Of a DNA stretch of 64,000 nt, positions 28,172-37,625 are shown one piece after another. The stretch's first letter is position 1, and each line of letters starts with the position of its first letter. Location of the stretch: NCBI GenBank assembly GCA_020630795.1, contig JAHDIK010000003.1, positions 110,344-174,343 on the forward strand. The letters are read 5' to 3'. The notes beneath the pieces are model-generated. The model searched no databases, was not told the origin of the DNA, and saw nothing but the letters and a program-made list of their open reading frames with translations. A program made the position numbers and the translations under genes. This stretch comes from Colwellia sp. (GTDB lineage: Bacteria > Pseudomonadota > Gammaproteobacteria > Enterobacterales > Alteromonadaceae).

Positions 28172-29083
28172 ATGATTTCCTTAAATACAACAACACCCCA
28201 ATTACCGCTAATTGGTGTTGGCTTAAGACATATACATTACAACGATGCCTTAAGTGCTCGAGCTAACATCGACTTTATTGAAGTACATGCAGAAAACTTC
28301 TTTACTGAAGGTGGAGCAACGTATCAGGTAATTACTGATATTGCAGCTAACTATCCAATAAGCTTACATGCAACTTCTTTAGGTTTAGGATCGGCAGTAC
28401 CAGCACCTGAGCAACAGTTAAATCAGTTATTGGCATTGGTTGATAGAACGGATCCTATTCTAGTTTCAGACCATGCTTGTTTTAGTTGGGCTGAATTGTC
28501 TTCTGCATCAACTCATGCGGGAGATTTATTACCCGTTCCTTTTAACGAAGAAAGCTTAGCGTGCATGGCTAATAATGTGTTACGAGCACAAGCGCTCTTA
28601 AAAAGAACCATATTAGTGGAAAACTTATCTGCTTATATACAACTTCCAGGTTCAACCTATAGCGAAAGTGAATTTTTGGTTAAGTTGTGCGAGCTTACGG
28701 GGTGTAAATTATTGATTGATATTAACAACCTTATGGTGAATGCGACAAACCATCATTTGTTGGAACCTAACGGTGAAAAAATTGATACGAAGGAATTTGC
28801 TAAACAATGGTTGAACAGTATTCCTAAGAACATGGTTGGCGAGTTTCATTTAGCAGGGTGTACTGCGGTGCCTGAAAACGATTTTATGATTGACGATCAT
28901 AGTCAACCCGTTTCAGATGATGCATGGCAGGTATACAAATTTGCGCTTGAACGATTTGGTCCCGTTCCAACATTAATTGAATGGGATGAAAATTTACCTT
29001 CTTGGACAACGCTACTAAAAGAAGCTGACAAAGCTAGGCATATAGCAACTAAAGTTTTTAGTAGAGAAGTAAGGGAGGTATAA
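28172..29083 (+). CDS. bufB: DUF692 multinuclear iron-dependent oxidase (MNIO)
   Basis: A 303-residue TIM-barrel enzyme that modifies the bufferin precursor. Family metal and catalytic positions are present: GLRHIHY, EVHAENFF, SLHATSLGLGS, SDHACFS, VENLSAY, DINNLMVNA, EFHLAGC, DDHSQPV and EWDENLPSW. No conserved His, Asp or Glu looks lost. AGAGG sits about 10 nt before the ATG. The next gene begins directly after its TAA. Order bufA-bufB-bufC-DoxX is the standard one. Confidence 0.92.
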   Translation: MISLNTTTPQLPLIGVGLRHIHYNDALSARANIDFIEVHAENFFTEGGATYQVITDIAANYPISLHATSLGLGSAVPAPEQQLNQLLALVDRTDPILVSDHACFSWAELSSASTHAGDLLPVPFNEESLACMANNVLRAQALLKRTILVENLSAYIQLPGSTYSESEFLVKLCELTGCKLLIDINNLMVNATNHHLLEPNGEKIDTKEFAKQWLNSIPKNMVGEFHLAGCTAVPENDFMIDDHSQPVSDDAWQVYKFALERFGPVPTLIEWDENLPSWTTLLKEADKARHIATKVFSREVREV

Positions 29084-29878
29084 ATGCTCAAAGAATCGCA
29101 GTCTACCTTTATGCAGACACTTTATTCACCAGAAAAAATGTCTCAGGACACTGGCTTTGGAATATATCAACGAAGTTTAATTGCCAACGCTGCTAGGGCG
29201 TTATCAATTACATTTTCCACGGTGCATTCGTATGTTGGTAATGCCGAGTTTACTAAGTTAGTCAGGGCTTATCTGTACGTTTACCCAAAAACTCAGTACG
29301 ACTGGGGAGAATACGGAGATAAGTTTGCAACGTTTATATCTACTCAACCGGTAAGTCATGCAATGATACTGGCTGAAATCGCAAAATTAGACTTTGCGTG
29401 TCATCAGGCTGAACGATCTGCAGATATTGTTAATGATATTGAAACGTTAAGTTTGCTGAGTAGTGAAGATCCATATCATCTGCACTTTCAATTTAATGCG
29501 GGATTAACGCTTTTATCGTCTCATCTTCCAATAGACATTATAAAACAGTTGGTTAGCCAAAGGGTAACAGAAGATAAAATAACCAATGTGAACGATATTT
29601 CTAATATTTTGCACGAAGTTTCAAATACCTATGAACAAAGCAATGAAAATAAAGCACCGTATTATTTTGTTATTTGGCGACCTGACATGCAGGCTAATTA
29701 TGAACAAATAACACAAGGTGAATTTGTTTGGCTTTCGGTGCTTAAGAACCGAAAAGATAAAGTTCAGATATCAATAGGGGAAGCATTAGATCGTATCACT
29801 GATGAAACGTTTTCATTAGTAGACTGGTTACCTAATGCAATTTCAAACCGTTTAATCTGCGGTATCACACTTAAATAA
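29084..29878 (+). CDS. bufC: DUF2063 / BufC-type partner protein
   Basis: A 264-residue protein. The N-terminal 90 residues match DUF2063 (QRSLIANAARALSITFSTVHSYVG, then YPKTQYDWGEYGDKFATFI), labelled a putative DNA-binding domain but shown in MNIO systems to be the recognition partner of the DUF692 enzyme. The C-terminal half is a beta-rich domain. It starts at the base after the bufB stop. Cytoplasmic; it most likely presents the precursor peptide to BufB. Confidence 0.88.
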   Translation: MLKESQSTFMQTLYSPEKMSQDTGFGIYQRSLIANAARALSITFSTVHSYVGNAEFTKLVRAYLYVYPKTQYDWGEYGDKFATFISTQPVSHAMILAEIAKLDFACHQAERSADIVNDIETLSLLSSEDPYHLHFQFNAGLTLLSSHLPIDIIKQLVSQRVTEDKITNVNDISNILHEVSNTYEQSNENKAPYYFVIWRPDMQANYEQITQGEFVWLSVLKNRKDKVQISIGEALDRITDETFSLVDWLPNAISNRLICGITLK

Positions 29879-29906
29879 TTTACAACGAATATATAAGGAT
29901 CTAACG

Positions 29907-30344
29907 ATGACTTTTGATAAAGTTAGGGTTTTTCACAACAAAATTTTAGCGTTAACTGATTATCTAACAACGCCTTTAATCTTATCTTTAAGGTTTTATA
30001 TTGCCAGTATTTTCTTTAAATCAGGATTAACAAAAGTTCGCGATTGGGAATCTACATTAATGTTGTTTGAATACGAATATGAAGTGCCATTGTTGTCGTA
30101 CGAAGTTGCGGCATGGGCAGCCACAATAGGCGAGCTAGTATTACCCACTTTATTGGTGTTAGGGTTGTTTACACGTGTTTCAGCACTAGGGCTGTTTATA
30201 GTAAATATTGTAGCTGTGTTGAGTTTAGTGGATATACCCGTAGCGGCGTTTAATGAGCATCTATTTTGGGGAGCTTTAATTGCAATTGTTATTCTCCAAG
30301 GCGGTGGCTTATTGTCGTTAGACCGAAAGTTCAAAATCTTATAG
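29907..30344 (+). CDS. DoxX family membrane protein
   Basis: A 145-residue inner-membrane protein with four hydrophobic helices. The DoxX signature is clear: LRFYIASIFFKSGLTKVRDWE in helix one and WAATIGELVLPTLLVLGLFTR in helix two. Last gene of the bufferin operon (28 nt after bufC), where DoxX proteins are regular members. It probably supports redox chemistry or export for the metallophore. It converges on the sortase gene with a gap of only three bases. Confidence 0.88.
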   Translation: MTFDKVRVFHNKILALTDYLTTPLILSLRFYIASIFFKSGLTKVRDWESTLMLFEYEYEVPLLSYEVAAWAATIGELVLPTLLVLGLFTRVSALGLFIVNIVAVLSLVDIPVAAFNEHLFWGALIAIVILQGGGLLSLDRKFKIL

Positions 30345-30347
30345 CAG

Positions 30348-30935
30348 CTAATCATATTGTAGTGAAGTTTGTGGTATGGCGGTAACAACATATCGTAAAC
30401 TTCCTCCTGCTCTTAATGCGTTAAATGGGTAACAGGTAATTAACGTTAAATTTGCGTTGTTTTCATTAATGGTTAATGGTGTAACTTCGCTGTCGATAAT
30501 TTGTAGGTTCGTAACTTGATAGCGTTTAGTTGTGTTGTTTACGTCGGTTATTTTTAATATGTCGTTTTGTTTTAAGTTTTCTAAAAACGAAAAGTGAGTG
30601 TCTCTATGGCCAGCGACAACAAACGGCTTCTCTTGATGTAAAAAAGCATACTGATGCATTACACCCGCCGAAAAAGCAAGAGTTGTAGGGTCTATACCTT
30701 TGAGTAATACGATTGACTTGTTAAGTCGTTTTACTTCCATTTTGGCAATCGCGGTTGTATCTGCCCAAGGCCACGGTGGTGATACTCGGTTTGTTGTTAA
30801 TGCTTGCTCCCAGCTATAAGCTATTAACTTTTCAGACAGCCATGCTTTTGCAGGCAGGTAAGCACTGTAAGCCATTAAAGATATTGAAAAAATGATAACG
30901 ATTCCAGTGAAATAACGCCATGTATTATGACTCAA
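30348..30935 (-). CDS. Class GN (Gram-negative marine) sortase
   Basis: A 195-residue sortase with one N-terminal membrane helix (residues 8-25). The active-site set is complete: His110 in AGHRDTHF, Cys168 in TLITCYPF and Arg181 in GSLRYVV. This matches the class GN sortases restricted to Proteobacteria. Its single substrate is usually the neighbouring VIT/vWA protein, encoded here just upstream on the same strand with 144 nt between them. Confidence 0.92.
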   Translation of the reverse strand: MSHNTWRYFTGIVIIFSISLMAYSAYLPAKAWLSEKLIAYSWEQALTTNRVSPPWPWADTTAIAKMEVKRLNKSIVLLKGIDPTTLAFSAGVMHQYAFLHQEKPFVVAGHRDTHFSFLENLKQNDILKITDVNNTTKRYQVTNLQIIDSEVTPLTINENNANLTLITCYPFNALRAGGSLRYVVTAIPQTSLQYD

Positions 30936-30950
30936 TGTTTTGACCTTTTT

Positions 30951-30998
30951 TATTGTGTGTAAATATTGTGTGTAGGTATTGTGTGTAGGTATTGTGTC
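30951..30998. repeat. 13-bp tandem repeat, about 3.7 copies
   Basis: TATTGTGTGTAAA (30951-30963), TATTGTGTGTAGG (30964-30976), TATTGTGTGTAGG (30977-30989), then a partial TATTGTGTC. It lies between the sortase target and the sortase, about 15 nt from the sortase start, so copy-number change could alter sortase expression. A small hairpin (AGTGGG 31017-31022, CCCACT 31033-31038) lies next to it. Confidence 0.8.
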
Positions 30999-31079
30999 GA
31001 TTTAAGTAAATAGAATAGTGGGCTATTGAAAACCCACTGATTGTATTTATTGGCAATGGTTATGCGTTATTGAGCTGCA

Positions 31080-33443
31080 TTATTTATACCGTTCACATTT
31101 TTTTATGTTGTTGAACACGATAAAGGTAAACAACGATAGTATAAGTAAAATTAACCCTGCAAAGAACGTTGACTTCCAACCAACCGCCGTAGCAGGGAAT
31201 GGCATAGCGCTCATCGATTGAGATACGATAACTTTTTGAGTTAATTGTTGTTTGCTTGCTCCTTGCTTAGCAAGCGTTGAGCTTGGCTTGTTTAGTTTAA
31301 GTGACGCTTTATCGTTTGCTGTAGCTTCTTCGGCACCTTGTTCCTGTTCTACTAGGTCTGAAACACTAACGGTTTCAGTTTCTACCGCAATAAAGCTTGT
31401 ATACGGTGACATAACTTGATGTTTAAGTGATGTGTGAATTACCTTGGGCTTTACTTCTTCTATGCTTTTTCCCGTAACTAAACCATCAAGTAAATCTTCA
31501 ATTTTAGCTCGCGCCCAAATAGATGTTATGCCTTTGTTTTGAGTTGCCGACTCAGCGTTATTGTTAATACTGGATTCACTTGCCAATAAGTTAACACTGT
31601 CTTGCCATTTTCTATCACTTAGTTCGCCAAACAACTGAAGTTTAGTGGGCATAATTGGTGTTTTAAAAGCGACTACTAACGGTTCGTCATCGTATAAATC
31701 TGGAATTTTAGAGGGGTATTGCTCTATACCACCAGTATGTAAGGGGCTGAATCTAACGTTTATGTTTTTAAGTTTTGGCTGGCTTATTTTACGCAAGAGG
31801 TTAGACATTTTTTCTTCTACTTCGTTTGTATTGCCTATGTACGTATAGCTACCTTGACCAAATTGAGCGGCTTTACGCATGAAGTAACCATTGGGAGCGC
31901 TGCCAATACCAACAGTGAATAATCGAGGAAGTTCAGTTGTGCTGTTTATTAACTGAAACAAAGCGTGTTCGTTGCTAACCGCTCCATCGGTTATAAAGAG
32001 TATTTGTTTGATTGTCGTACTACTTTGAAGTGGTGATTGTTGCATTGTTAAAGCTTGAGACAACGGACGATACATTTCCGTTCCACCATCGGCTGAAAGT
32101 TTAGATATAAAAGATAACGCTTGTTCTATGTTATTTTTATTCGCCATTTTTGTTGTATTGAACAAGCTTTGAGCGCTAGATTCAAAAGCAATAATATTAA
32201 AACTATCGGCTGGAGTTAGTGTATTTAATGCAAACCGTAAACTTTGTTTGGCTTGCTTGATTGAAGCACCTTGCATTGAACCAGAAGTATCAATAATAAA
32301 GGTTACATCACGTGAAAAAACGTTATCTTTGTTATCACCTAAAGCATGTTTATGAGTAGCAGGAAGTAGCATCGCTAATGCGTAAAATTCGCCATCCAAC
32401 ATTTGTTGAACCACACTTAATTGCGGAGCATTTGAAGGTTTAGGGCGCCACTGTAAAACAAAGTCTCGGTCCATTGGTACTTGAACGTGGCCAACAGATA
32501 TTTGGTAACGGTTTTGTTGAGATTTGTTTGACGTAATCTGGTGTGACTGGCTTGAGATAGAGTCAATTTCAATGCCTGCATTTAAATTCACATTTAATTG
32601 AATATTGTTTGTATTTAATGACGCTAATTGGCTTAAATACGTGACTAATTGGTTGTTTGTTAATTTTGCCGTTGTTTTATTTATTTCAGTGTTTACTGCG
32701 CTTGGTGAGCCGTTTTTCTCGCTGTAATTCGTTGGTTTAGGAGGATAACGAGGTGTTATTTTCATTGGAAAACGTAAGCTAAATGTTCCTTTATCGTATT
32801 CAACACGTTGAACGTATTTTATGGTAACGGTTATTTGTTCTTTGGGGGCAATGTTAGCAATACTATTAGTGAATAAATTTGGACGATGTTGCTCAACTAA
32901 GCTAGCTTTTTCTCCTTGAGCTTTGGCTTTTATAAAAAGTTGTTTCGCTTCTTTTTTTTCTAATATCTTTCCTTCAATTGTTTTGTTTCCTACTTGTACT
33001 TTTAGATAGTTTACCGCGGAATTTTCAGGTAAAGGAAAGGTGTATAAACCATTGGCAATGTGCGAACCTTGGTTGATAAAAGATTGAGTAAGTGTAACGG
33101 TTGCAATAATACCGTTAATATCGAACTCGGCTGACGAATCTATGAGTAACGCGGGTTCGAATAGCTTTTTCTCTTGAGAATGAGTTTTTAGTCTTTCAGA
33201 CGATTCAAATAGCAATTGGCCTGCCGATACATCATCAAGTGTTTTATATTCATGGTGATGAGCTGCTTGTAATTTGCCTACATACAACACCGACATAGCA
33301 AACATACAGACTAGCACTAGCCATTTTGCAATATTAAGTACTATTCGCCACTTGCGTTTTCGGTTAATCGAATCGTAGTTATGCGCATAATCAAAAGTAA
33401 TAATGTCCCGTTTATTTTTGCTGATTAAAGGTTTGTTTAGCAT
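31080..33443 (-). CDS. Marine proteobacterial sortase target protein (VIT + vWA)
   Basis: A protein of about 787 residues from the chosen start. A basic N-terminal region and one helix (IAKWLVLVCMFAMSVLYV) serve as signal. The VIT domain follows (VNYLKVQVGNKTIEGKILEK), then the vWA domain with a complete MIDAS (FIIDTSGSMQG). The C-terminus is a sorting-type signal: FPATAVGW, a hydrophobic helix, then KKCERYK. Expected to be moved by the class GN sortase to an amine acceptor in the cell envelope. Its LPxTG-like motif is degenerate. Several in-frame ATGs occur (33497, 33470, 33443); 33443 has AAGAAG upstream, but the choice is uncertain. Confidence 0.87.
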   Translation of the reverse strand: MLNKPLISKNKRDIITFDYAHNYDSINRKRKWRIVLNIAKWLVLVCMFAMSVLYVGKLQAAHHHEYKTLDDVSAGQLLFESSERLKTHSQEKKLFEPALLIDSSAEFDINGIIATVTLTQSFINQGSHIANGLYTFPLPENSAVNYLKVQVGNKTIEGKILEKKEAKQLFIKAKAQGEKASLVEQHRPNLFTNSIANIAPKEQITVTIKYVQRVEYDKGTFSLRFPMKITPRYPPKPTNYSEKNGSPSAVNTEINKTTAKLTNNQLVTYLSQLASLNTNNIQLNVNLNAGIEIDSISSQSHQITSNKSQQNRYQISVGHVQVPMDRDFVLQWRPKPSNAPQLSVVQQMLDGEFYALAMLLPATHKHALGDNKDNVFSRDVTFIIDTSGSMQGASIKQAKQSLRFALNTLTPADSFNIIAFESSAQSLFNTTKMANKNNIEQALSFISKLSADGGTEMYRPLSQALTMQQSPLQSSTTIKQILFITDGAVSNEHALFQLINSTTELPRLFTVGIGSAPNGYFMRKAAQFGQGSYTYIGNTNEVEEKMSNLLRKISQPKLKNINVRFSPLHTGGIEQYPSKIPDLYDDEPLVVAFKTPIMPTKLQLFGELSDRKWQDSVNLLASESSINNNAESATQNKGITSIWARAKIEDLLDGLVTGKSIEEVKPKVIHTSLKHQVMSPYTSFIAVETETVSVSDLVEQEQGAEEATANDKASLKLNKPSSTLAKQGASKQQLTQKVIVSQSMSAMPFPATAVGWKSTFFAGLILLILSLFTFIVFNNIKKCERYK

Positions 33444-33619
33444 GATGTTCTTCTTAGTTGTTAGTTTCATGGTTATTAAAACAACTAAGGTGGACAACCG
33501 TTAGGCGTTAACATGGCTAAGCGATGATGAAATATGGCGAAATTATGGCAGTATAAAATGTTGCATAAAACTCAGTTCATGGTATTTTTCACACATTCAT
33601 TATTTAAAGGAAGTTTTTC

Positions 33620-34192
33620 ATGCCAAAGGCAAGTGAAGTTAAAAAGAATACCGCAATAGAGCACAACGACGGCGTGTACATTATAAAAGATATCGAACGT
33701 TCTGTTCCTCAAGGTCGTGCGGGCGGAAGTTTATATCGTATGCGTATGTACAATGTGGTTTCTGGGCATAAAGTTGATGAAACATTTAAAGACAGCGATA
33801 TGTTAAAACTTGCTGAATTAACGCGTCGCCCGGTTATGTTTTCATACATAGACGGTGATCAACACGTATTTATGGATAACGAAGATTACACGCCTTATAA
33901 CTTAAACACTGACGCTATTTCAGATGAAATTCGTTTTATTACTGAAGAAACTGAAGGATTGTTAGCAATTCTAATTGAAGATGCTCCAGTAGGTATTGAT
34001 GTGCCAGCAAGTGTTGAGCTTGTTATTACAGAAACTGACCCGTCAATCAAAGGTGGTTCAGCTACTGCTCGTACTAAACCTGCCATTTTATCTACAGGGT
34101 TAACTGTTCAAGTTCCTGAGCATATTTCTACTGGTGATAAAATTAAAGTGAACACTGATGAATGTAAGTTTATGGGCAGAGCGGATAAGTAA
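33620..34192 (+). CDS. yeiP: Elongation factor P-like protein EfpL (YeiP)
   Basis: A 190-residue EF-P paralog that relieves ribosome stalling. Three beta domains are present: KOW-like N-terminus, EDYTPYNL middle and the C-terminal signature [23 protein letters not shown]. The loop tip carries Arg33 (PQGRAGG), as in EfpL, where EF-P has the modified Lys. AAAGGAAG precedes the start. Stands alone, divergent from the sortase target gene. Confidence 0.93.
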   Translation: MPKASEVKKNTAIEHNDGVYIIKDIERSVPQGRAGGSLYRMRMYNVVSGHKVDETFKDSDMLKLAELTRRPVMFSYIDGDQHVFMDNEDYTPYNLNTDAISDEIRFITEETEGLLAILIEDAPVGIDVPASVELVITETDPSIKGGSATARTKPAILSTGLTVQVPEHISTGDKIKVNTDECKFMGRADK

Positions 34193-34227
34193 CCCTATAA
34201 ACAATTTTTAGTTCAGGTTTAATCATC

Positions 34228-34261
34228 AAAATCCCTTTCAAGTTATTGTCAGGGATTTTTT
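34228..34261. terminator. Rho-independent terminator after yeiP
   Basis: A 9-bp stem, AAAATCCCT (34228-34236) with AGGGATTTT (34251-34259), a 14-nt loop and a T tract, between yeiP and the convergent Nudix gene. Confidence 0.8.
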
Positions 34262-34309
34262 GTTTAATAAAGAAATATAAAACTATTTAAGGCTGAAGAA
34301 ACTAAGTGG

Positions 34310-34825
34310 TTATAACAATTCTTCAACAATGAGCTTAAGCAAAAAGGTTTCGCGTTCAATTGAGAGGCCTTTCTTATCACTTTTAGCGAGTGTTTCTTCA
34401 TTATGTTTTATGGCTTGATGAATATTAATCCATAGAGGTGTCATACCATTTTTAATTTCGTGAGCTTCTAAATTTGGCTCACGTAACTCTTTATCTATGT
34501 CGCACACATAACAATATGATTCCATGTGAATAATGTCTACGTTGTCTTTGTACCATGGTCGATATTCTTCATATAAACCAAATTCAGAAATATTGGTAAT
34601 GTTATGAGCACCTGTTTCTTCTTCTAGTTCTCTTATTAATCCTTGAACCAGCTCTTCACCTTCATCGATGCCGCCTCCTGGTAAGGTATAGTCGTGATAA
34701 CGCTTTGTATATAACAATAAAATGTTTTCACCGTTCAGCACGATTGCTCGAGCTGCTTTACGTGTGAACATAGGGTTTTCTAAACTCGTTATATCGGGAT
34801 GAATTGTTGTTTTTAGTTTTCTCAT
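34310..34825 (-). CDS. Nudix hydrolase
   Basis: A 171-residue hydrolase of nucleoside-diphosphate-linked compounds. The Nudix box is complete (GGGIDEGEELVQGLIRELEEETG; G-x5-E-x7-REx2EExG). Start 34825 (MRKLKTTIHPDI) is chosen because AAAGG lies about 11 nt upstream; the frame opens 15 codons earlier. Substrate not predictable. Confidence 0.87.
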   Translation of the reverse strand: MRKLKTTIHPDITSLENPMFTRKAARAIVLNGENILLLYTKRYHDYTLPGGGIDEGEELVQGLIRELEEETGAHNITNISEFGLYEEYRPWYKDNVDIIHMESYCYVCDIDKELREPNLEAHEIKNGMTPLWINIHQAIKHNEETLAKSDKKGLSIERETFLLKLIVEELL

Positions 34826-35006
34826 GGCGCTATAAACCTTTAAATGCATGGCACGTTGTAGTGTATACAAGTTTAACCATGATGATAACGTTAGTATGCT
34901 TTACTTTGTAAGCAAACACGTCTTAAAAATGTAATCATTTTGGTGCAGGTTGCTTTAATCAAACTATACTTAATGCTTACATGTACCCATAGATACGAGA
35001 ATAGTA

Positions 35007-36437
35007 ATGGCGACAAAAGAAGAGACCTTAGCCACAGATAAACTCAATTCCGTTGTTGATTTTTGGCAAAGAGCCAATGCGCTCGAAGAGGGGCGTAATG
35101 TTGTACTAAAAATGGTTGCACAAAACGACAGCTTACAGAACATTTTACATACCTTATGTGAAAATGCTCAGGTATATAATAAGCATGTTAAATGTTCTGT
35201 TTTAAGGTTAGATCAAGAAGATCAAACACTTCATCCTATTGCTTCAGTCTCTTTGCCAAAATCTTATTGCGATGCGTTAAACGGAGTGAAAATTGGACCA
35301 GGAGTAGGTTCGTGCGGCACCGCAGCGTTTAGTAAAGAACGCGTGATTGTTGAAGATATTAATACTCATCCGTATTGGAATCAGTATAAGCCGTTAGCAT
35401 TATCTGCTGGGTTACAGGCGTGTTGGTCAGAGCCTATTATTGGCGCAAATGGAATTATTTATGGCACTTTTGCTATTTACTATGATCGGCCAACAAAACC
35501 AGAAGAAGAAGACTTAAAATTTATTGAACTTAGTGCGAATTTAGCGGCTGTTGTTTTCGATAATAACAATAATCGAGAAGAATTACTTAATGCCAATAAG
35601 CGTTTAAGCCAAACTGTTGATGAACGTAATCGGCAGTTAGAGCAGTTAAATGAAGAACTACAACACACCTTGAAGCATCAAATTAAAATACACTCAGTTA
35701 ATATTGATTCTGAGAAAATGGAAACAACAAATAGCTTAGTATCGGGTTTTTCACATGAAATTAGCACACCATTAGGTAACGCACTTACAGCAATAGAAAT
35801 AGCGGAAGACAAAGTTAAAGAACTGAATATTGAATTTAGTTCTGGCAAGCTAACTAAAACGGGGTTTGTTGAAAAAATAAGTCGATTAAACGATGTAGTA
35901 ACACTCAATAAAAGCAGCATTAAAAGAACGATTGATTTGTTGTCTCGCTTTAAAGAAGTTAATACATCGTCAGAGCATGAAAAAGTGTCTGCGTTTAATA
36001 TGTTCGAATTTTTTGATGAATTACGTAATGGTGTTAATACGTCTTTAGGTGAGCATAAACTTGCAATAGATTGTATGGCGTTCCAGTTTTCATGTGCTAA
36101 GTTTGCGTTGTTTCAAGTACTCGTTAATTTAGTGGAAAACTCAGTTATTCATGGGTTTAAAAACATGAATGAGGGAATTATTCACATTAATGTAGTTGAT
36201 AACGATGATGAGGTTTTGATTAATTATCAAGACAATGGTGTAGGTATTGAAAACACCGAAGCATCTAAAATATTCGAACCTTTCTATTCATCAAATAGAA
36301 AAGAACAGAGTGTTGGTTTAGGGCTTAATATAGTCAATAATTTGGTTAATCAAACATTACAAGGAGAGTTAAGTATCGTTAAATCTCCTGTGGGTTTACG
36401 TTACGAAATTATTATTCCTAAAATGACCGCAACGTAA
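35007..36437 (+). CDS. Soluble GAF-domain sensor histidine kinase
   Basis: A 476-residue kinase without membrane segments. The GAF domain spans about 25-185 (GVGSCGTAAFSKERVIVEDI, PYWNQY), a coiled coil 190-230, and the phospho-acceptor is His250 in GFSHEISTP. The ATPase part has the N box (LVNLVENSVIHGF), G1 (DNGVGIE) and G2 (GLGLNIVNNL). No receiver domain is fused and no response regulator lies next to it. It converges on a GAF-GGDEF cyclase whose GAF domain carries similar FCGHTI/IEDAL signatures, which suggests related sensing. Confidence 0.9.
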   Translation: MATKEETLATDKLNSVVDFWQRANALEEGRNVVLKMVAQNDSLQNILHTLCENAQVYNKHVKCSVLRLDQEDQTLHPIASVSLPKSYCDALNGVKIGPGVGSCGTAAFSKERVIVEDINTHPYWNQYKPLALSAGLQACWSEPIIGANGIIYGTFAIYYDRPTKPEEEDLKFIELSANLAAVVFDNNNNREELLNANKRLSQTVDERNRQLEQLNEELQHTLKHQIKIHSVNIDSEKMETTNSLVSGFSHEISTPLGNALTAIEIAEDKVKELNIEFSSGKLTKTGFVEKISRLNDVVTLNKSSIKRTIDLLSRFKEVNTSSEHEKVSAFNMFEFFDELRNGVNTSLGEHKLAIDCMAFQFSCAKFALFQVLVNLVENSVIHGFKNMNEGIIHINVVDNDDEVLINYQDNGVGIENTEASKIFEPFYSSNRKEQSVGLGLNIVNNLVNQTLQGELSIVKSPVGLRYEIIIPKMTAT

Positions 36438-36500
36438 TTTTCGTAACATAATTTTACTAACTAATAAGCTAAAAGGAGATATTAGTTTATTTGATTTATA

Positions 36501-37463
36501 CTATGCGTCTTTATCCTTTTTGTCGGCAAACATGGCTTTGTCGGCATCGTTAATCAATTTTTCGATATCTTGATGTAACGCTTTATCATACTTAACTAAA
36601 CCGTGTGAGAACGAAATAGGGTGTGGAAATTGATCTTCTTTGGCGTGCTGTTTTACGTTTTCTGAAAATCGCGCGAGAGCATCAATAGCAAGGTTTTCGT
36701 TGGTGTTTGTTAGCAAAACAGTAAACTCATCTCCACCTAATCGCGCATAGATATCAGACTCTCTAAAGGTATTGGTCATTTGCTCTGCAAAATATTTAAG
36801 CATTGAGTCACCGGCTTTATGACCAAAGTTATCATTAACCGGTTTAAAGTTATCTAAATCAAAGTAAGCCAAAAAGCTTTCAGAATTTTGTCTTAATCCC
36901 ATGTTTAACGCATGGCTTGCTAGCTTTACAAAACCTCGTCTGTTAGAGATTCCCGTTAGTTCATCGTACGTTGCCATTTGTAATGCGGCTAATTCGTCTT
37001 GAACGATACTAGCTAAGTCTTGTAGCGTTGCTATGTCATCATCATTCAGTGTTTTTGGCTCGGGATCAATAATGCATAACGTGCCTAACATCTTCCCGCA
37101 AGGTGTTTTTAAAGGGTGCCCAGCATAAAAGCGAATAAAAGGGGCATCGGTAACAAGTGGGTTATCAGAAAACCTTTCATCTTTTAATGCATCTTCAATA
37201 ATAAAAGTTTCATCTTCTAATATGGTATGCCCACAAAACGAAATGTCCCTTGCTGTTTCGGTTACGTCTAAGCCAACGCAAGACTTGAACCACTGACGGT
37301 TTTCATCAATAAGGCTTACTGCAGAAATAGACACATTAAAAAGACGCTTCGCCATACGTGTAACACGATCAAAGTGTTCTTCTGGCGGCGTGTCTAATAC
37401 GTTCAAGGCTCGTAAGGCGTTTAGCCTTGCTTGTTCATTTTCAGGAAGTTTTGCTGGTAACAT
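36501..37463 (-). CDS. GAF-GGDEF diguanylate cyclase
   Basis: A 320-residue cytoplasmic enzyme that makes cyclic di-GMP from GTP. The GAF domain is at about 25-150 (VGLDVTETARDISFCGHTI). The catalytic GGDEF motif is intact (ARLGGDEFTVLL), and an RxxD inhibitory site (RESD) lies exactly five residues upstream, so product inhibition should operate. No EAL domain. Encoded facing the GAF histidine kinase. Confidence 0.92.
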   Translation of the reverse strand: MLPAKLPENEQARLNALRALNVLDTPPEEHFDRVTRMAKRLFNVSISAVSLIDENRQWFKSCVGLDVTETARDISFCGHTILEDETFIIEDALKDERFSDNPLVTDAPFIRFYAGHPLKTPCGKMLGTLCIIDPEPKTLNDDDIATLQDLASIVQDELAALQMATYDELTGISNRRGFVKLASHALNMGLRQNSESFLAYFDLDNFKPVNDNFGHKAGDSMLKYFAEQMTNTFRESDIYARLGGDEFTVLLTNTNENLAIDALARFSENVKQHAKEDQFPHPISFSHGLVKYDKALHQDIEKLINDADKAMFADKKDKDA

Positions 37464-37625
37464 TTATTATCAAAATAAAATAAGTTAATGCTTTAACTAT
37501 AGATTATTTTGAACAAAAAGATAGATGTTTAAATACGATTTTTGATAATAAAAATATCATAAGTCGTTCAATACATTATATATCTTAATGTATTGAACGC
37601 TAAAATTACTTGCTTAGATTATGGT

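Noticed and set aside
30951-30998. CRISPR-like array
   Set aside because: The units are 13 bp, contiguous and have no spacers; it is a simple tandem repeat.
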